Source: Chitinophaga pinensis (lineage in GTDB: Bacteria > Bacteroidota > Bacteroidia > SXHM01). Taken from it: DNA of 42,316 nucleotides. The position numbers and the translations under genes are program-made. The stretch spans positions 1 to 42,316 of the forward strand of contig CAMBRL010000014.1 of the NCBI GenBank assembly GCA_945870105.1. The letters are read 5' to 3'. Of this stretch, positions 1 through 9,692 are shown piece by piece (positions within the stretch are counted from its first letter, which is position 1; each line of letters opens with the position of its first letter). The notes below the pieces were generated by a model. The model did no database searches. It was not told the DNA's origin and worked only from the letters and a program-made list of their open reading frames with translations.

Positions 1-776
1 AGAATAAGTATTCCGCCTAAACCACCAATACCTCCATAGAGTAAAAGGTATGGTGAACTTGCTACCTGATTTGCAGTGTCTTTATCAACTTTGTTTAAAA
101 AAGCTGTGAGGGCTGCTATTTCGGGTTCGGTTATGGTTTTGCCTTTATAGGCTTGTGTCATTGCAGGAAATGGTGGTGCTCCTAATATTCCTAATATTCC
201 GGCATCACCTCCTAATCTGCTATGGGCTGTTGTTAAATCTTTTGCCAGCAAACCTCCTGGAATAACTCCGGTGTAGTTTACATTGTGGCATGCTATGCAG
301 GCAACTCCTCCATTACTGAGGGCATTGCTGCCAATAAACAGATTTTTGCCGAGTTCAATAACTTCGGGTGTTGCATTTGCTGAAGCGCTTACAGGTGTTT
401 CTGCAACTGTAGGAGCGGCAACTGTTGCGGCTTCACTTTTTCCGGCAATGAATGTGTAGATTGCTTTTATGTCGCCATTGGGGATGGTTTGGTCGGGCAT
501 CATGATGCTGCTGTATTCTTCATAAATTGCTTTGGCATCAGCGTCTCCGCTTTTGATTAGTGCTTGCGAACTGCGTGTCCATTTCATCAGCCATTCTTCT
601 GTGCGTTTTGTGGTAACGCCTGCAAGGTCTGGCCCTACTAATCGTCCTCCTCCTACTTTGTGGCAGGCTGAGCAGTTTTGTTTAAAAATTGCTTCACCAT
701 CTTGTGCATGGGTTGCTGAAATTGAAAACAGGAAGAAACCTGTAATTGGCAAAAAGAAAAAAAATGTTTTTCTCAT
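1..776 (-). CDS. Di-haem c-type cytochrome, exported; C-terminus truncated by window edge
   Basis: Reverse-strand reading from ATG at 776 gives MRKTFFFFLPITGFFLFSISATHAQDGEAIFKQNCSACHKVGGG...GGVACIACHNVNYTG...; signal peptide and two CxxCH motifs; open to base 1. Not in the supplied ORF track, presumably because it has no stop in the window. Confidence 0.85.
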   Translation of the reverse strand, partial: MRKTFFFFLPITGFFLFSISATHAQDGEAIFKQNCSACHKVGGGRLVGPDLAGVTTKRTEEWLMKWTRSSQALIKSGDADAKAIYEEYSSIMMPDQTIPNGDIKAIYTFIAGKSEAATVAAPTVAETPVSASANATPEVIELGKNLFIGSNALSNGGVACIACHNVNYTGVIPGGLLAKDLTTAHSRLGGDAGILGILGAPPFPAMTQAYKGKTITEPEIAALTAFLNKVDKDTANQVASSPYLLLYGGIGGLGGILI

Positions 777-901
777 ATATTGTGGATTGGGTTTATTTAC
801 CTGTTTCATTGTTTCCCCTTTTAAAATATGATTAATGTTAATGTAAGGTTTTGTTGTGTGGTTATTTCCGGGGACAAAATTGTTTTTCTTGTAGTCTTAA
901 A

Positions 902-921
902 ACAATGATTTTGGTCATATA
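902..921. promoter_or_regulatory. Inverted-repeat operator ACAATGAT-TTTG-GTCATATA (Crp/Fnr-like)
   Basis: ATGAT-N4-GTCAT; 19 nt further on the minus strand is CAATTTTG (875-882), a 7/8 match to TAnnTTTG, upstream of the cytochrome starting at 776. Confidence 0.65.
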
Positions 922-1054
922 ATTTAATGTTCCTAGTCATGATTATAAATTTTAGCTAAGAGCCTGTTTAAGTTTTAACTAATAATGTTTTTATAAATAT
1001 CACTTTTTTACAAAAAAATAGCTCTACAAATTTTTTGAATTATCATTCGCTCAA

Positions 1055-1074
1055 ACAATGATTATCATCATAGT
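1055..1074. promoter_or_regulatory. Inverted-repeat operator ACAATGAT-TATC-ATCATAGT
   Basis: ATGAT-N4-ATCAT in the divergent cytochrome/narK intergenic region. Confidence 0.6.
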
Positions 1075-1122
1075 TTGCATTTTTATTTATCAACAATATA
1101 AACTGACATAAGTCATTTGTAA

Positions 1123-1142
1123 ACTATGATGGGAATCATTGT
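1123..1142 (+). promoter_or_regulatory. Inverted-repeat operator ACTATGAT-GGGA-ATCATTGT plus -7 element TACATTTG (1163-1170)
   Basis: Palindrome 20 nt upstream of a perfect TAnnTTTG element, upstream of narK. Confidence 0.7.
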
Positions 1143-1241
1143 ATCTGTCGATTCATCACCAATACATTTGTTGCGAAATTTTTAATCTTTTTCTTTTGAC
1201 AAAAAAATATAACAACCTTCATCTATAATATTATAATATAT

Positions 1242-2972
1242 ATGGGAAATTTTAAAACTTTTTTAAAAGCAGGGCACGCACCCACCCTTTTTGCGTCTTT
1301 CCTTTATTTTGATTTTTGTTTTGCTATTTGGGTTTTGAACGGAGCTATGGCTCCGTTCATCAGCGAAGAGTTCAATCTTACTCCTGGGCAAAAAGGGTTT
1401 ATGGTTTCTATTCCTATTCTGGCAGGGGCATTAATGCGATTCCCTCTTGGAGTATTAGCTCAATACATTGGTAGGAAATATGCATCTCTGGTAGAGATGG
1501 GATTAATCCTGATAGCATTGGTATACGGATATTTTATGGTTGATACCTATTCTGAAGTATTGAATATGGGCGTTCTGCTTGGCATTGCCGGGGCAAGTTT
1601 TGGGGTTGCGCTTTCTTTGGGCTCAGGATGGTATCCCCCAAAATACAAAGGACTGGCAATGGGAATTGCAGGAGCTGGAAACAGCGGCACTGTTCTGGCA
1701 ATGCTGTTTGCCCCCCCGCTTGCCACTGAATTCGGATGGCAGGCAGTATATGGAATGGGTGCCATCTTTATGTTGATACCAATGCTGGTGATGATAATCT
1801 TTGCCAAAGAACCTCCCGATGTACATAAGCAGAGTTTTCTGGAACATATCAAATGTCTGTTTGAAAAAGATGGGTGGGTTTTCAACCTAATTTATATCAT
1901 CACTTTTGGAGGGTTTATTGGATTATCCAGTTTCCTTCCCACTTATTTTCATGATCAGTTTGGAGTAACAAAAGTGGAAGCCGGGCAGCTCACTATGCTC
2001 GCAGCTCTCATGGGAAGTGCTGTTCGGGTGGTAGGCGGATGGATTTCTGACCGTTGGGGAGGAGTTAATTCTCTTAAACTGATGTTTGTAATTATTATCA
2101 TCTGCATGTTTATTGCATCTTTCCAACTCGATCTGGTAAGTACCACCATCCTATTCATGGTTACATTCGCAGCTTTGGGAGCAGGTAATGGGTCGCTGTT
2201 TCAGCTAGTGCCATTGCGCTGGCCCCTTACCACAGCAGTGGCTGGCAGTATGATTGGCGAGATTGGCGCATTGGGAGGCAGCATCATTCCCAATGCAATG
2301 GGTCAATCAAAACAACTGACTGGCTCCTTCCAATATGGCTTCCTCATATTTTTAGGTGTCGCAGTTCTTGCTTTGGTTGTTCTTCAGGTAGCCCAGTACA
2401 AATGGACCAAAACCTGGGCAGAAAAAGGCGGCAGGGCTCGTATCCGCAAAGAAGAAATCGGACTTAAAATTCAAGAACACATTCCGGGATTACAAACTGT
2501 TTTGGCAAAGGCCGCAGTAAAAGGTGCAGAATTTTCTTACCAGACTATCATTTACCCAGTAGGGAATTCGGAACTGGCAGATAAAGCACGGGAACACGCT
2601 GCCTATCTGTCAAAAACCACTGGTTCTAAAATAGTTTTACTATATGTAAATGAAAAATTCCATAGCACAGGTGTTTTAGCCACTGATTCTCCTGAATGGG
2701 CTAAGATACGGGAAGGATGGATAAACGAAGGAAAACAAATTCTGATTGCCGAAGCCAAGAAGCTCAATGACCTGAATGTAACAAATATTGAAGCTGTGTT
2801 CGGTCAAGGTGATGTTGCCTCCGAGATTGTTGCTATTGCAAAAGAAAGAAGAGCTGAACTGATTTTGCTTGCAAGTCACTTAGCCTCACCATTAGGCAAA
2901 TTATTGATGGGGAGCAGGACTTTTGAGGTATTTAAAGAAGCACCGTGCCCGATATTAAGAATCGTAAGATAA
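1242..2972 (+). CDS. narK: NarK-type nitrate/nitrite MFS transporter with C-terminal universal stress protein (UspA) domain
   Basis: 12-TM MFS-like sequence (GNGSLFQLVPLRWP, GGWISDRWGG) followed by about 140 aa ending LILLASHLASPLGKLLMGSRTFEVFKEAPCPILRIVR, typical of USP. Confidence 0.85.
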   Translation: MGNFKTFLKAGHAPTLFASFLYFDFCFAIWVLNGAMAPFISEEFNLTPGQKGFMVSIPILAGALMRFPLGVLAQYIGRKYASLVEMGLILIALVYGYFMVDTYSEVLNMGVLLGIAGASFGVALSLGSGWYPPKYKGLAMGIAGAGNSGTVLAMLFAPPLATEFGWQAVYGMGAIFMLIPMLVMIIFAKEPPDVHKQSFLEHIKCLFEKDGWVFNLIYIITFGGFIGLSSFLPTYFHDQFGVTKVEAGQLTMLAALMGSAVRVVGGWISDRWGGVNSLKLMFVIIIICMFIASFQLDLVSTTILFMVTFAALGAGNGSLFQLVPLRWPLTTAVAGSMIGEIGALGGSIIPNAMGQSKQLTGSFQYGFLIFLGVAVLALVVLQVAQYKWTKTWAEKGGRARIRKEEIGLKIQEHIPGLQTVLAKAAVKGAEFSYQTIIYPVGNSELADKAREHAAYLSKTTGSKIVLLYVNEKFHSTGVLATDSPEWAKIREGWINEGKQILIAEAKKLNDLNVTNIEAVFGQGDVASEIVAIAKERRAELILLASHLASPLGKLLMGSRTFEVFKEAPCPILRIVR

Positions 2973-3021
2973 ATTCAATAATAATACAATCGCATTACAA
3001 ACAACTAAAACCAAAATCATT

Positions 3022-4365
3022 ATGGCAACATGGCTAACAAAATGGGAACCCGAAAACCCTGATTTTTGGGAAAGTACAGGTAAATCAATCGCCTGGAGAG
3101 TACTAACAATAACAACAATTTCACTTATCCTCTCTTTCGCTACCTGGTTTATGATGAGCGCCATTGTTACCAAACTACCGGGCATAGGATTTAAGTTTAC
3201 CAAAGACCAACTCTTCTGGTTAGCCGCCATACCTGGTCTGGCAGCGGGATTGCTCCGTTTAGTTCATACATTTTTATTGCCCATTTACGGTTCGCGCCAT
3301 GTTATCAGCATAGCAACCTTTATTAAAATAATACCAGCCATAGGGCTTGGTCTTGCTGTAATGAACCCCACAACACCCTTCTGGGTATTTATGGTGTTAG
3401 CTTTTACCTGCGGTTTCGGAGGAGGCGACTTCTCATCCTACATGCCAAGCACAAGTATGTTTTTTCCTAAAAGATTGCAGGGAACTGCATTAGGTATTCA
3501 GGCGGGTATCGGAAATTTTGGTGTGAGCGTTGCACAATTTATGACACCTGCCATGTTGGGCGTTGCCACTTACGGTGCAGCCGAAGTTTTTACCAAAGTT
3601 GATCCTAAAACAAAAGAAGTATTGGGCACCTCAGAAATATATTTGCAAAGCGCAGCTTTCTGGTATGTTCCTTTATTGGTAATACTTGCAATAGCTTCCT
3701 GGTTCCTGATAAAAAGCATACCGGTGAAAGCATCTTTTAAAGAACAGTTGGATATATTTAAAGATAAACACACCTGGTTTTGCACTATAACCTATGTAAT
3801 GACTTTTGGAGGATTTTCAGGGCTTGCAGCCATATTTCCCTTAATGATAAAAACTATTTACGGAGATTTTGCCGGAGCCCCCGATCCATTGAAATATGCG
3901 TTCTTAGGTCCCCTGATTGGAGCAGGCAGCCGCGTATTATTTGGCTTTATAGCCGATAAAGTAGGAGGTGCAGTTTTAACAACCCTCACAGGAATAGGCT
4001 TAATCATAGGTTGCGTAGCAATGGTTCAATTAGGGTTATTAACACCCACATCCGTTGAACAGTTTCCTATGTTTCTTTACCTGATGCTGTTCCTGTTTTT
4101 TATTACAGGAATGGGCAATGCCGCCACCTTCCGTCAATACCCTATTATATTTGGAAAAAATCCTCGCCAGGCAGCAGGTGTAATAGGTTTTACAGCAGCC
4201 ATTGCAGCTTTTGGTCCTTTCATTTTCGCAAAATCAGTAAGCGCGGTAATGAACAGCACGGGTAATGCAAACGGTTTCTTTTATGCCATAGCAGTTTTCT
4301 TTGCTTTTGCCACAGCAATCAACTGGTGGTATTATAACCGCAAAGACTGCGAAAGACCAAGTTGA
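3022..4365 (+). CDS. narK: NarK-type nitrate/nitrite MFS transporter
   Basis: MFS sequence with FGGGDFSSYMPSTSMFFPKRLQGTALGIQAGIGNFGVSVAQF and GMGNAATFRQYP, typical of NarK. Confidence 0.85.
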   Translation: MATWLTKWEPENPDFWESTGKSIAWRVLTITTISLILSFATWFMMSAIVTKLPGIGFKFTKDQLFWLAAIPGLAAGLLRLVHTFLLPIYGSRHVISIATFIKIIPAIGLGLAVMNPTTPFWVFMVLAFTCGFGGGDFSSYMPSTSMFFPKRLQGTALGIQAGIGNFGVSVAQFMTPAMLGVATYGAAEVFTKVDPKTKEVLGTSEIYLQSAAFWYVPLLVILAIASWFLIKSIPVKASFKEQLDIFKDKHTWFCTITYVMTFGGFSGLAAIFPLMIKTIYGDFAGAPDPLKYAFLGPLIGAGSRVLFGFIADKVGGAVLTTLTGIGLIIGCVAMVQLGLLTPTSVEQFPMFLYLMLFLFFITGMGNAATFRQYPIIFGKNPRQAAGVIGFTAAIAAFGPFIFAKSVSAVMNSTGNANGFFYAIAVFFAFATAINWWYYNRKDCERPS

Positions 4366-4524
4366 ATAATGAACCTGAATGGACTGAATGTGGACTTAAG
4401 TAAAGAAATACTTCTCCATAAACACGCTTAACAGAACCTAAATGTTTGATTTATCTACCTCTTCCGCATCTGTAAAGCCCCAAAAAGACCATTTGGCTCA
4501 TCTGTGCGCGTCAGGAAACAGGAA

Positions 4525-4818
4525 ATGGAGCTATTTTATATCGTGGTGGCTGAGGTATTGTATCCAATGGAGCTATCCTGTTCAATGTGGCGCGTGGCAT
4601 CAAACGAAATGGAGCTATCCTGTTCAATGTGGAGCGTGGCATCAAACAAAATGGAGCTATCCGGTTCAATGTGGCGCGCGGCATCAAGCAAAATGGAGCT
4701 ATCCCGTTCAATGTGGCGCGTGGCATCAAACAAAATGGAGCTATCCGGTTCAATACCTCAGCCACCACTATAGTAAATGGAGCTATTGGGTTCAATGTGC
4801 CGTCTACCACCCATTAAA
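4525..4818. repeat. Tandem array 1: seven 42-bp units (ATGGAGCTATCCgGTTCAATGTGGCGCGTGGCATCAAACAAA)
   Basis: ATGGAGCTAT recurs at 4525, 4567, 4609, 4651, 4693, 4735 and 4777, exactly 42 bp apart. Confidence 0.95.
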
Positions 4819-4892
4819 CAGTAACTAAAAGCCCGGTTTGTCGGTCAAAAACGGGATTAAACAGTAAGCAAAAAAACAAAAACAAAAAACAA

Positions 4893-6299
4893 ATGAAAAA
4901 CAACACTCCCCCCCTCATCCGCAGTATCACCCTTACCCTGTTCAGTGCTGTCGCCCTGTCATTGCTATGTATAATGTCTGCTAAGGCTCAAACCCCGGCA
5001 GCAACAACACCAACCGAAGCCAGCGGAACCATCAACATCCAATACATGGCACGGTCAGAATACCGCCACGGCTTTCAGGCATTGGCAGATACCAACCAAA
5101 AGGCGGGAATATTTACCTCGCAACGAGCACGACTGGGGTATCAATACAACGCAAAAAAATTTCGTTTAGCAGCAACCGTGCAAGATGTAAGAGTATGGGG
5201 TTCTACCAACAACCTGAGTGTTGACAGCACCGGAAAACTTTCATTGTTTGAAGGCTGGGGTGAATTATTATTCACCAATAAACTCAGCCTCAAAGTTGGA
5301 AGACAACAACTTTCTTATGATGACGACAGAATTTTAGGTTCATTAGATTGGGCAATGCAAGGAAGAAGACATGACCTTGCGCTGCTCAAATATGTCAATG
5401 ACAGCGTGCTTACTGTACATGCAGGATTTGCCTACAATCAGGACAAAGAACAAAGCAAATCAAACATCTATAACCAGAAAGCAAATTACAAATCCATGCA
5501 ATTTATCTGGCTATTCCGCCAGTTTAAGAAAGCAAATATCAGTGCATTATTTTTAAATAACGGACTGCAATACACCGAAACCGATACAGCCGGAAAAGTA
5601 ACCTACGGAGCACAGTATTTCAGCCAAACAGCTGGAGTGCGTACCTCACTTAACTTTGGAAAAATATCATCTATCATTTATGTTTATTATCAATTGGGTA
5701 AAAATGCAGCCGTACTAAAAGCTGATAAACGCCCCAAAGATTTAAGTGCTTATGATATTTCTGCTGAAATAACATACAAACCGATTACACAATTAGGTGT
5801 TACATTAGGTGCTGAACTATTATCAGGAACCAGTCAGGATGCCAGCACCTCACTAACAAAAAGCACATCGTTCTCCCCATTGTATGGAACCAATCACCGC
5901 TTCAACGGATACATGGATTACTTCTATGTGCTCAACCATGCCAACAGCGTAGGCTTAAATGATATCTACTTAAAAGTAAATACCAACTTCAAAAAAATTA
6001 CCGCCTCTCTGAATGGACATTATTTCATGGCAAATGCCGATATTAAAGATGTTGCAGCCACAACAAACACAGGTTCTTTTGTTGCCATGCCAAGCTACTT
6101 GGGCATTGAACTTGACTTAACGTTAACCTATAATTTTACGGAAGGAGTTGGAATACAAGGCGGGTACTCGCAAATGTTCGGAACCGAATCACTAAAAGCA
6201 ATAAGAGGCGGACAGGTAAATGCAACCAGCAACTGGGCATACCTCATGGTGCTTATCCGTCCCAACATAAAATGGCCAAAAACAGGATTGAAATTATAG
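4893..6299 (+). CDS. Alginate-export-domain-like outer-membrane porin
   Basis: Signal peptide; GTINIQYMARSEYRHGFQALADTNQKAGIFTSQRARLGYQYNAKKFRLAATVQDVRVWG; aromatic-rich beta-barrel; resembles porins near narK in Bacteroidota. Confidence 0.7.
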   Translation: MKNNTPPLIRSITLTLFSAVALSLLCIMSAKAQTPAATTPTEASGTINIQYMARSEYRHGFQALADTNQKAGIFTSQRARLGYQYNAKKFRLAATVQDVRVWGSTNNLSVDSTGKLSLFEGWGELLFTNKLSLKVGRQQLSYDDDRILGSLDWAMQGRRHDLALLKYVNDSVLTVHAGFAYNQDKEQSKSNIYNQKANYKSMQFIWLFRQFKKANISALFLNNGLQYTETDTAGKVTYGAQYFSQTAGVRTSLNFGKISSIIYVYYQLGKNAAVLKADKRPKDLSAYDISAEITYKPITQLGVTLGAELLSGTSQDASTSLTKSTSFSPLYGTNHRFNGYMDYFYVLNHANSVGLNDIYLKVNTNFKKITASLNGHYFMANADIKDVAATTNTGSFVAMPSYLGIELDLTLTYNFTEGVGIQGGYSQMFGTESLKAIRGGQVNATSNWAYLMVLIRPNIKWPKTGLKL

Positions 6300-6309
6300 T
6301 TATTTAGAA

Positions 6310-6345
6310 TTAGTCTCAATACCATATTCATGGTATTGAGACTAA
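6310..6345. terminator. Perfect 16-bp stem, 4-nt loop hairpin
   Basis: TTAGTCTCAATACCAT-attc-ATGGTATTGAGACTAA directly after the porin stop; no U-tract, so the terminator role is tentative. Confidence 0.5.
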
Positions 6346-6399
6346 GAAAGTCTGCTCTCATCTTTGCGACAGTATATAAAATTGAAAAATAATGACAAG

Positions 6400-8850
6400 A
6401 TGAAAAGCAGATTTTTTCTAATACTATGTTTACTGACACCATTTCTTCTAAAAGCACAAAACGCATTAGTTGAAGGAGTGATAACTCAAAAGGGAACAGA
6501 AGTTACCCTTCCCGGGGTTTCGGTTTACCTTGAAAACACTAAGATAGGAGCAGCTACCAACGGTAAAGGGAACTATTTTATAAAGGAAGTTCCTCCGGGT
6601 CAATATACTCTTGTAGTTTCATGTATCGGCTATAACACAGAGAAGATAGCCATTGCAGTAAATGCAAAAGAAACTACAAAACAAGATATTAGTTTAACCG
6701 AAAATGTATTGGACTTGCCCGAAATGGTTGTTCAAAGTGTTACAATGACAGGTGGTTTGGCAGGTCTTAAAGAAATTCCCGGATCTGCATTTTATATCTC
6801 TCCAAAAGAAATAGCAAAGTTTAGTTATACCGATATAAACAGAATGCTTCGTTCTGTTCCCGGCATAAATCTGCAGGAAGAAGATGGCTTTGGACTTCGT
6901 CCCAACATAGGATTAAGAGGAACAGGTGTTGAACGTAGTTCAAAAATCACCATTATGGAGGATGGCGTGCTCATGGCTCCCGCACCATATGCGTCACCGG
7001 CTGCTTATTATTTCCCCACAATAGGCAGAATGCAGGCAGTGGAAATTCTTAAAGGCAGTAGCCAGATAAAATACGGACCGTTTACTACAGGTGGAGCTAT
7101 CAATCTTATCTCCACTCAAATTCCTGCAAATTTTTCAGGAAAAATTCACCTGATCGGAGGAAGCTTTGGAGGAAGAAATCTTCACGCAAACATTGGAAAC
7201 TCACATAAAAATTTTGGATACATGGTTGAAACATTTATGTATGGATCTGATGGTTTTAAAAAATTAGACGGAGGTGGAGATACAGGTTTTGATAAGAAAG
7301 ATTACCTCATAAAATTTCGGGTTAATACCAATCCGGATGCAAAAATCTACCAGTCGCTGAATTTTAAAGTAGGACAAACGGTTGAAGAATCAAATGAAAC
7401 CTATCTTGGTTTAACTGAAGATGACTACAGTGTTAATCCATTGCGGAGGTATTCGGCATCACAGAAAGATGTTATCAATACAAAACAAACACAGTTGTCT
7501 GTAACGCATTTAATACATCCTGCAAAATTTCTGGATATTACCACAACAGCTTACCGCACAGATTTTCACCGCAACTGGTATAAATTAGATGCAGTAAAAG
7601 ATACTGCCGGTACAAAATTTTCAATTGCTGATGTTTTGGAAAATCCTCAAGAGAATAGTTATGCCTACAGCATTATTACCGGAACATCAAGTATTAATGA
7701 TGATGCACTCTATGTAAAAGCAAATACCCGTACGTATTATTCTCAAGGAATTCAGACTATACTTGGATTTAATTTTAAAACAGCAGCCATAACCCACAAA
7801 ATTGATGCGGGCTTTCGTTACCATTATGATGAAATGGACCGTTTTCAGCATCAGGATGAATACCGGATAGAAAACAGTGTTATGCAGCTTACAAAATCAG
7901 GAATTGCCGGAACAGAAAGCAATCAAATTGTTTCTGCAACTGCTATGGCTGCCTATGTTCAATACAAACTTAACTGGAATAAATTGAGTGTAGTTCCCGG
8001 AATAAGATTTGAAAATGTGCAACTGGGTAAAAAAGATTACGGGAAAACAGATCCGGAACGTACAAGTGCATCATTAATAGCAACTAAAAATACCGTTTCC
8101 TCATTTATTCCTGGAATTGGTATTGATTATAAATTCAGCAAGAATTTAAGTGCTTTTGTAGGAGTTCATAAAGGTTTTGCTCCTCCCGGACCAACAGAAG
8201 ATGCAAAGCCCGAAGAAAGCTATAATTATGAATTGGGGTTAAGATATGCTTATAAGGGTTTATCAGGTCAGTTAGTTGGATTCTACAACAACTACAAAAA
8301 TCTTCTTGGAAGCGATCTTGCTGCATCGGGAGGAAGTGGAACAGGCGAACTTTTCAACGGTGGTAGAGCAGAATCAAAGGGTGTTGAATTTCAGGCTACC
8401 TATGACTTTCTTTCGTCTGCAAAAACAGCTTTCAGTCTTCCTTTAACAATAGTGTATTCCTATACCGATGCAATCTTTAAATCAAGTTTTAAAAGCGATT
8501 TTGAAGATTGGGGCACCGTAAATGATGGAGATCACTTGCCTTATCTTGCAAATAACCAGTTTAATTTTATTCTTGCGCTTGAACATAAATTGTTTAGCAT
8601 CAATGTGAGTGGAAAATATACTGATGTAATGCGAACCAAAGCAGGACAGGGGAATATTCCAGAACACGAAAAAACAGATGCTTTTTTTACACTTGATGCA
8701 AGCGCAAATTATGCGGTTCACAAAAATATCTCGCTTTTTGGAAATGTTACAAATATTACAAACGAAGTATATATTGTTGCCCGCAGGCCATCAGGCCTGC
8801 GACCAGGAATGCCAAGAGCATTTAATCTAGGCGTAAAAGCAAATTTTTAG
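6400..8850 (+). CDS. TonB-dependent outer-membrane receptor (FecA-like, with N-terminal carboxypeptidase-regulatory-like domain)
   Basis: Start at 6400 gives signal MKSRFFLILCLLTPFLLKAQ; VEGVITQKGTEVTLPGVSVYLENTKIGAATNGKGNYFIKEVPPG; plug domain; C-terminal beta strand ending in F. Confidence 0.85.
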   Translation: MKSRFFLILCLLTPFLLKAQNALVEGVITQKGTEVTLPGVSVYLENTKIGAATNGKGNYFIKEVPPGQYTLVVSCIGYNTEKIAIAVNAKETTKQDISLTENVLDLPEMVVQSVTMTGGLAGLKEIPGSAFYISPKEIAKFSYTDINRMLRSVPGINLQEEDGFGLRPNIGLRGTGVERSSKITIMEDGVLMAPAPYASPAAYYFPTIGRMQAVEILKGSSQIKYGPFTTGGAINLISTQIPANFSGKIHLIGGSFGGRNLHANIGNSHKNFGYMVETFMYGSDGFKKLDGGGDTGFDKKDYLIKFRVNTNPDAKIYQSLNFKVGQTVEESNETYLGLTEDDYSVNPLRRYSASQKDVINTKQTQLSVTHLIHPAKFLDITTTAYRTDFHRNWYKLDAVKDTAGTKFSIADVLENPQENSYAYSIITGTSSINDDALYVKANTRTYYSQGIQTILGFNFKTAAITHKIDAGFRYHYDEMDRFQHQDEYRIENSVMQLTKSGIAGTESNQIVSATAMAAYVQYKLNWNKLSVVPGIRFENVQLGKKDYGKTDPERTSASLIATKNTVSSFIPGIGIDYKFSKNLSAFVGVHKGFAPPGPTEDAKPEESYNYELGLRYAYKGLSGQLVGFYNNYKNLLGSDLAASGGSGTGELFNGGRAESKGVEFQATYDFLSSAKTAFSLPLTIVYSYTDAIFKSSFKSDFEDWGTVNDGDHLPYLANNQFNFILALEHKLFSINVSGKYTDVMRTKAGQGNIPEHEKTDAFFTLDASANYAVHKNISLFGNVTNITNEVYIVARRPSGLRPGMPRAFNLGVKANF

Positions 8851-8909
8851 AGAAATCTACTGCATAAAATTTCGATTTAAGTTGCTTTATTAAGCACTTA
8901 TCTTCTCAT

Positions 8910-8929
8910 TCTATGATGCAAATCATTTT
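8910..8929 (+). promoter_or_regulatory. Inverted-repeat operator TCTATGAT-GCAA-ATCATTTT
   Basis: ATGAT-N4-ATCAT; weak -7-like GTTATTTG (8949-8956) 19 nt downstream; upstream of the hemerythrin gene. Confidence 0.6.
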
Positions 8930-8975
8930 CCAATAGCTAAATCATGCCGTTATTTGCAAATAAACATAACGGTAT

Positions 8976-9692
8976 ATGAAAATAATAGATACAGCAACCG
9001 GCAAGCGAATTCTGCAACCCGGTGAAAAACTAAAATCTGCAGAAGTAAAAAATGAACTACTGAAACGTGATGTTGAAAAAGGATTGGAAGAAACCGAACA
9101 CTCGCCCATGGATCCGCCAAAAGCCTATGACCAGCCAGGAAAGCTGAAAGTCTCATTTGATGAAATGGAAAAACCATTAAAAGAATTTGTTGAAGAACAC
9201 AAAGAAGTTATTGAACAGGTTGACCTGTTTGAAAAAGCATTGGTTCAGTTTAAATTAAGCGGATATAAAGTTGACCATAAAATAAACGAATTATTCGGAA
9301 ATTTTTTCAAATACTTTGACAATCACATTCTCCCACACAACGAAAAAGAAGAAAAAACTTTATTCCCTGTTTTAAATAAAAAACTACTAGCAGCAGGTGA
9401 ACATAGCGTTGGCCAAGTGCCCGTTACAGCTATTGATGTAATGGAAGACGACCATGTTAAATTTATTCAGCTCGGTGCATTAACATTCAATTTCTTTGGA
9501 ATAGCAACCCGTATTCAAGATACTGCATCAAGAATTTTTATTCTTGATACTGCCTATGAAAATGCAAGGGAATTAATAGAACTACTGAAGTTGCACATCT
9601 ACCGTGAAGATTACACATTGTTTCCTTTAGCGCAAAAATATCTGAGCAAAGAAGAATTTGAGCAATTAGAGAAAGAAATGAATTTACTCTAA
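8976..9692 (+). CDS. Hemerythrin HHE-domain protein
   Basis: FFKYFDNHILPHNEKEEKTLFPVL, MEDDHVKFIQL, LHIYREDYTLFPLAQKYL. Confidence 0.8.
   Translation: MKIIDTATGKRILQPGEKLKSAEVKNELLKRDVEKGLEETEHSPMDPPKAYDQPGKLKVSFDEMEKPLKEFVEEHKEVIEQVDLFEKALVQFKLSGYKVDHKINELFGNFFKYFDNHILPHNEKEEKTLFPVLNKKLLAAGEHSVGQVPVTAIDVMEDDHVKFIQLGALTFNFFGIATRIQDTASRIFILDTAYENARELIELLKLHIYREDYTLFPLAQKYLSKEEFEQLEKEMNLL

Noticed and set aside
532-831. Plus-strand 99-aa ORF
   Set aside because: Antisense to the di-haem cytochrome on the minus strand, which has a signal peptide and two CxxCH motifs.
1102-1117. AACTGAC-ATAA-GTCATT as a further operator copy
   Set aside because: Similar TGAC-N4-GTCA core but lacks the flanking A of the consensus and overlaps the spacing of better sites; left out of the site count.
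4504-4828. Overlapping ORFs of 65-128 aa over array 1 on both strands
   Set aside because: They are open because the 42-bp period is a multiple of three and the unit lacks stops; several frames are equally open with no better start context for one of them.
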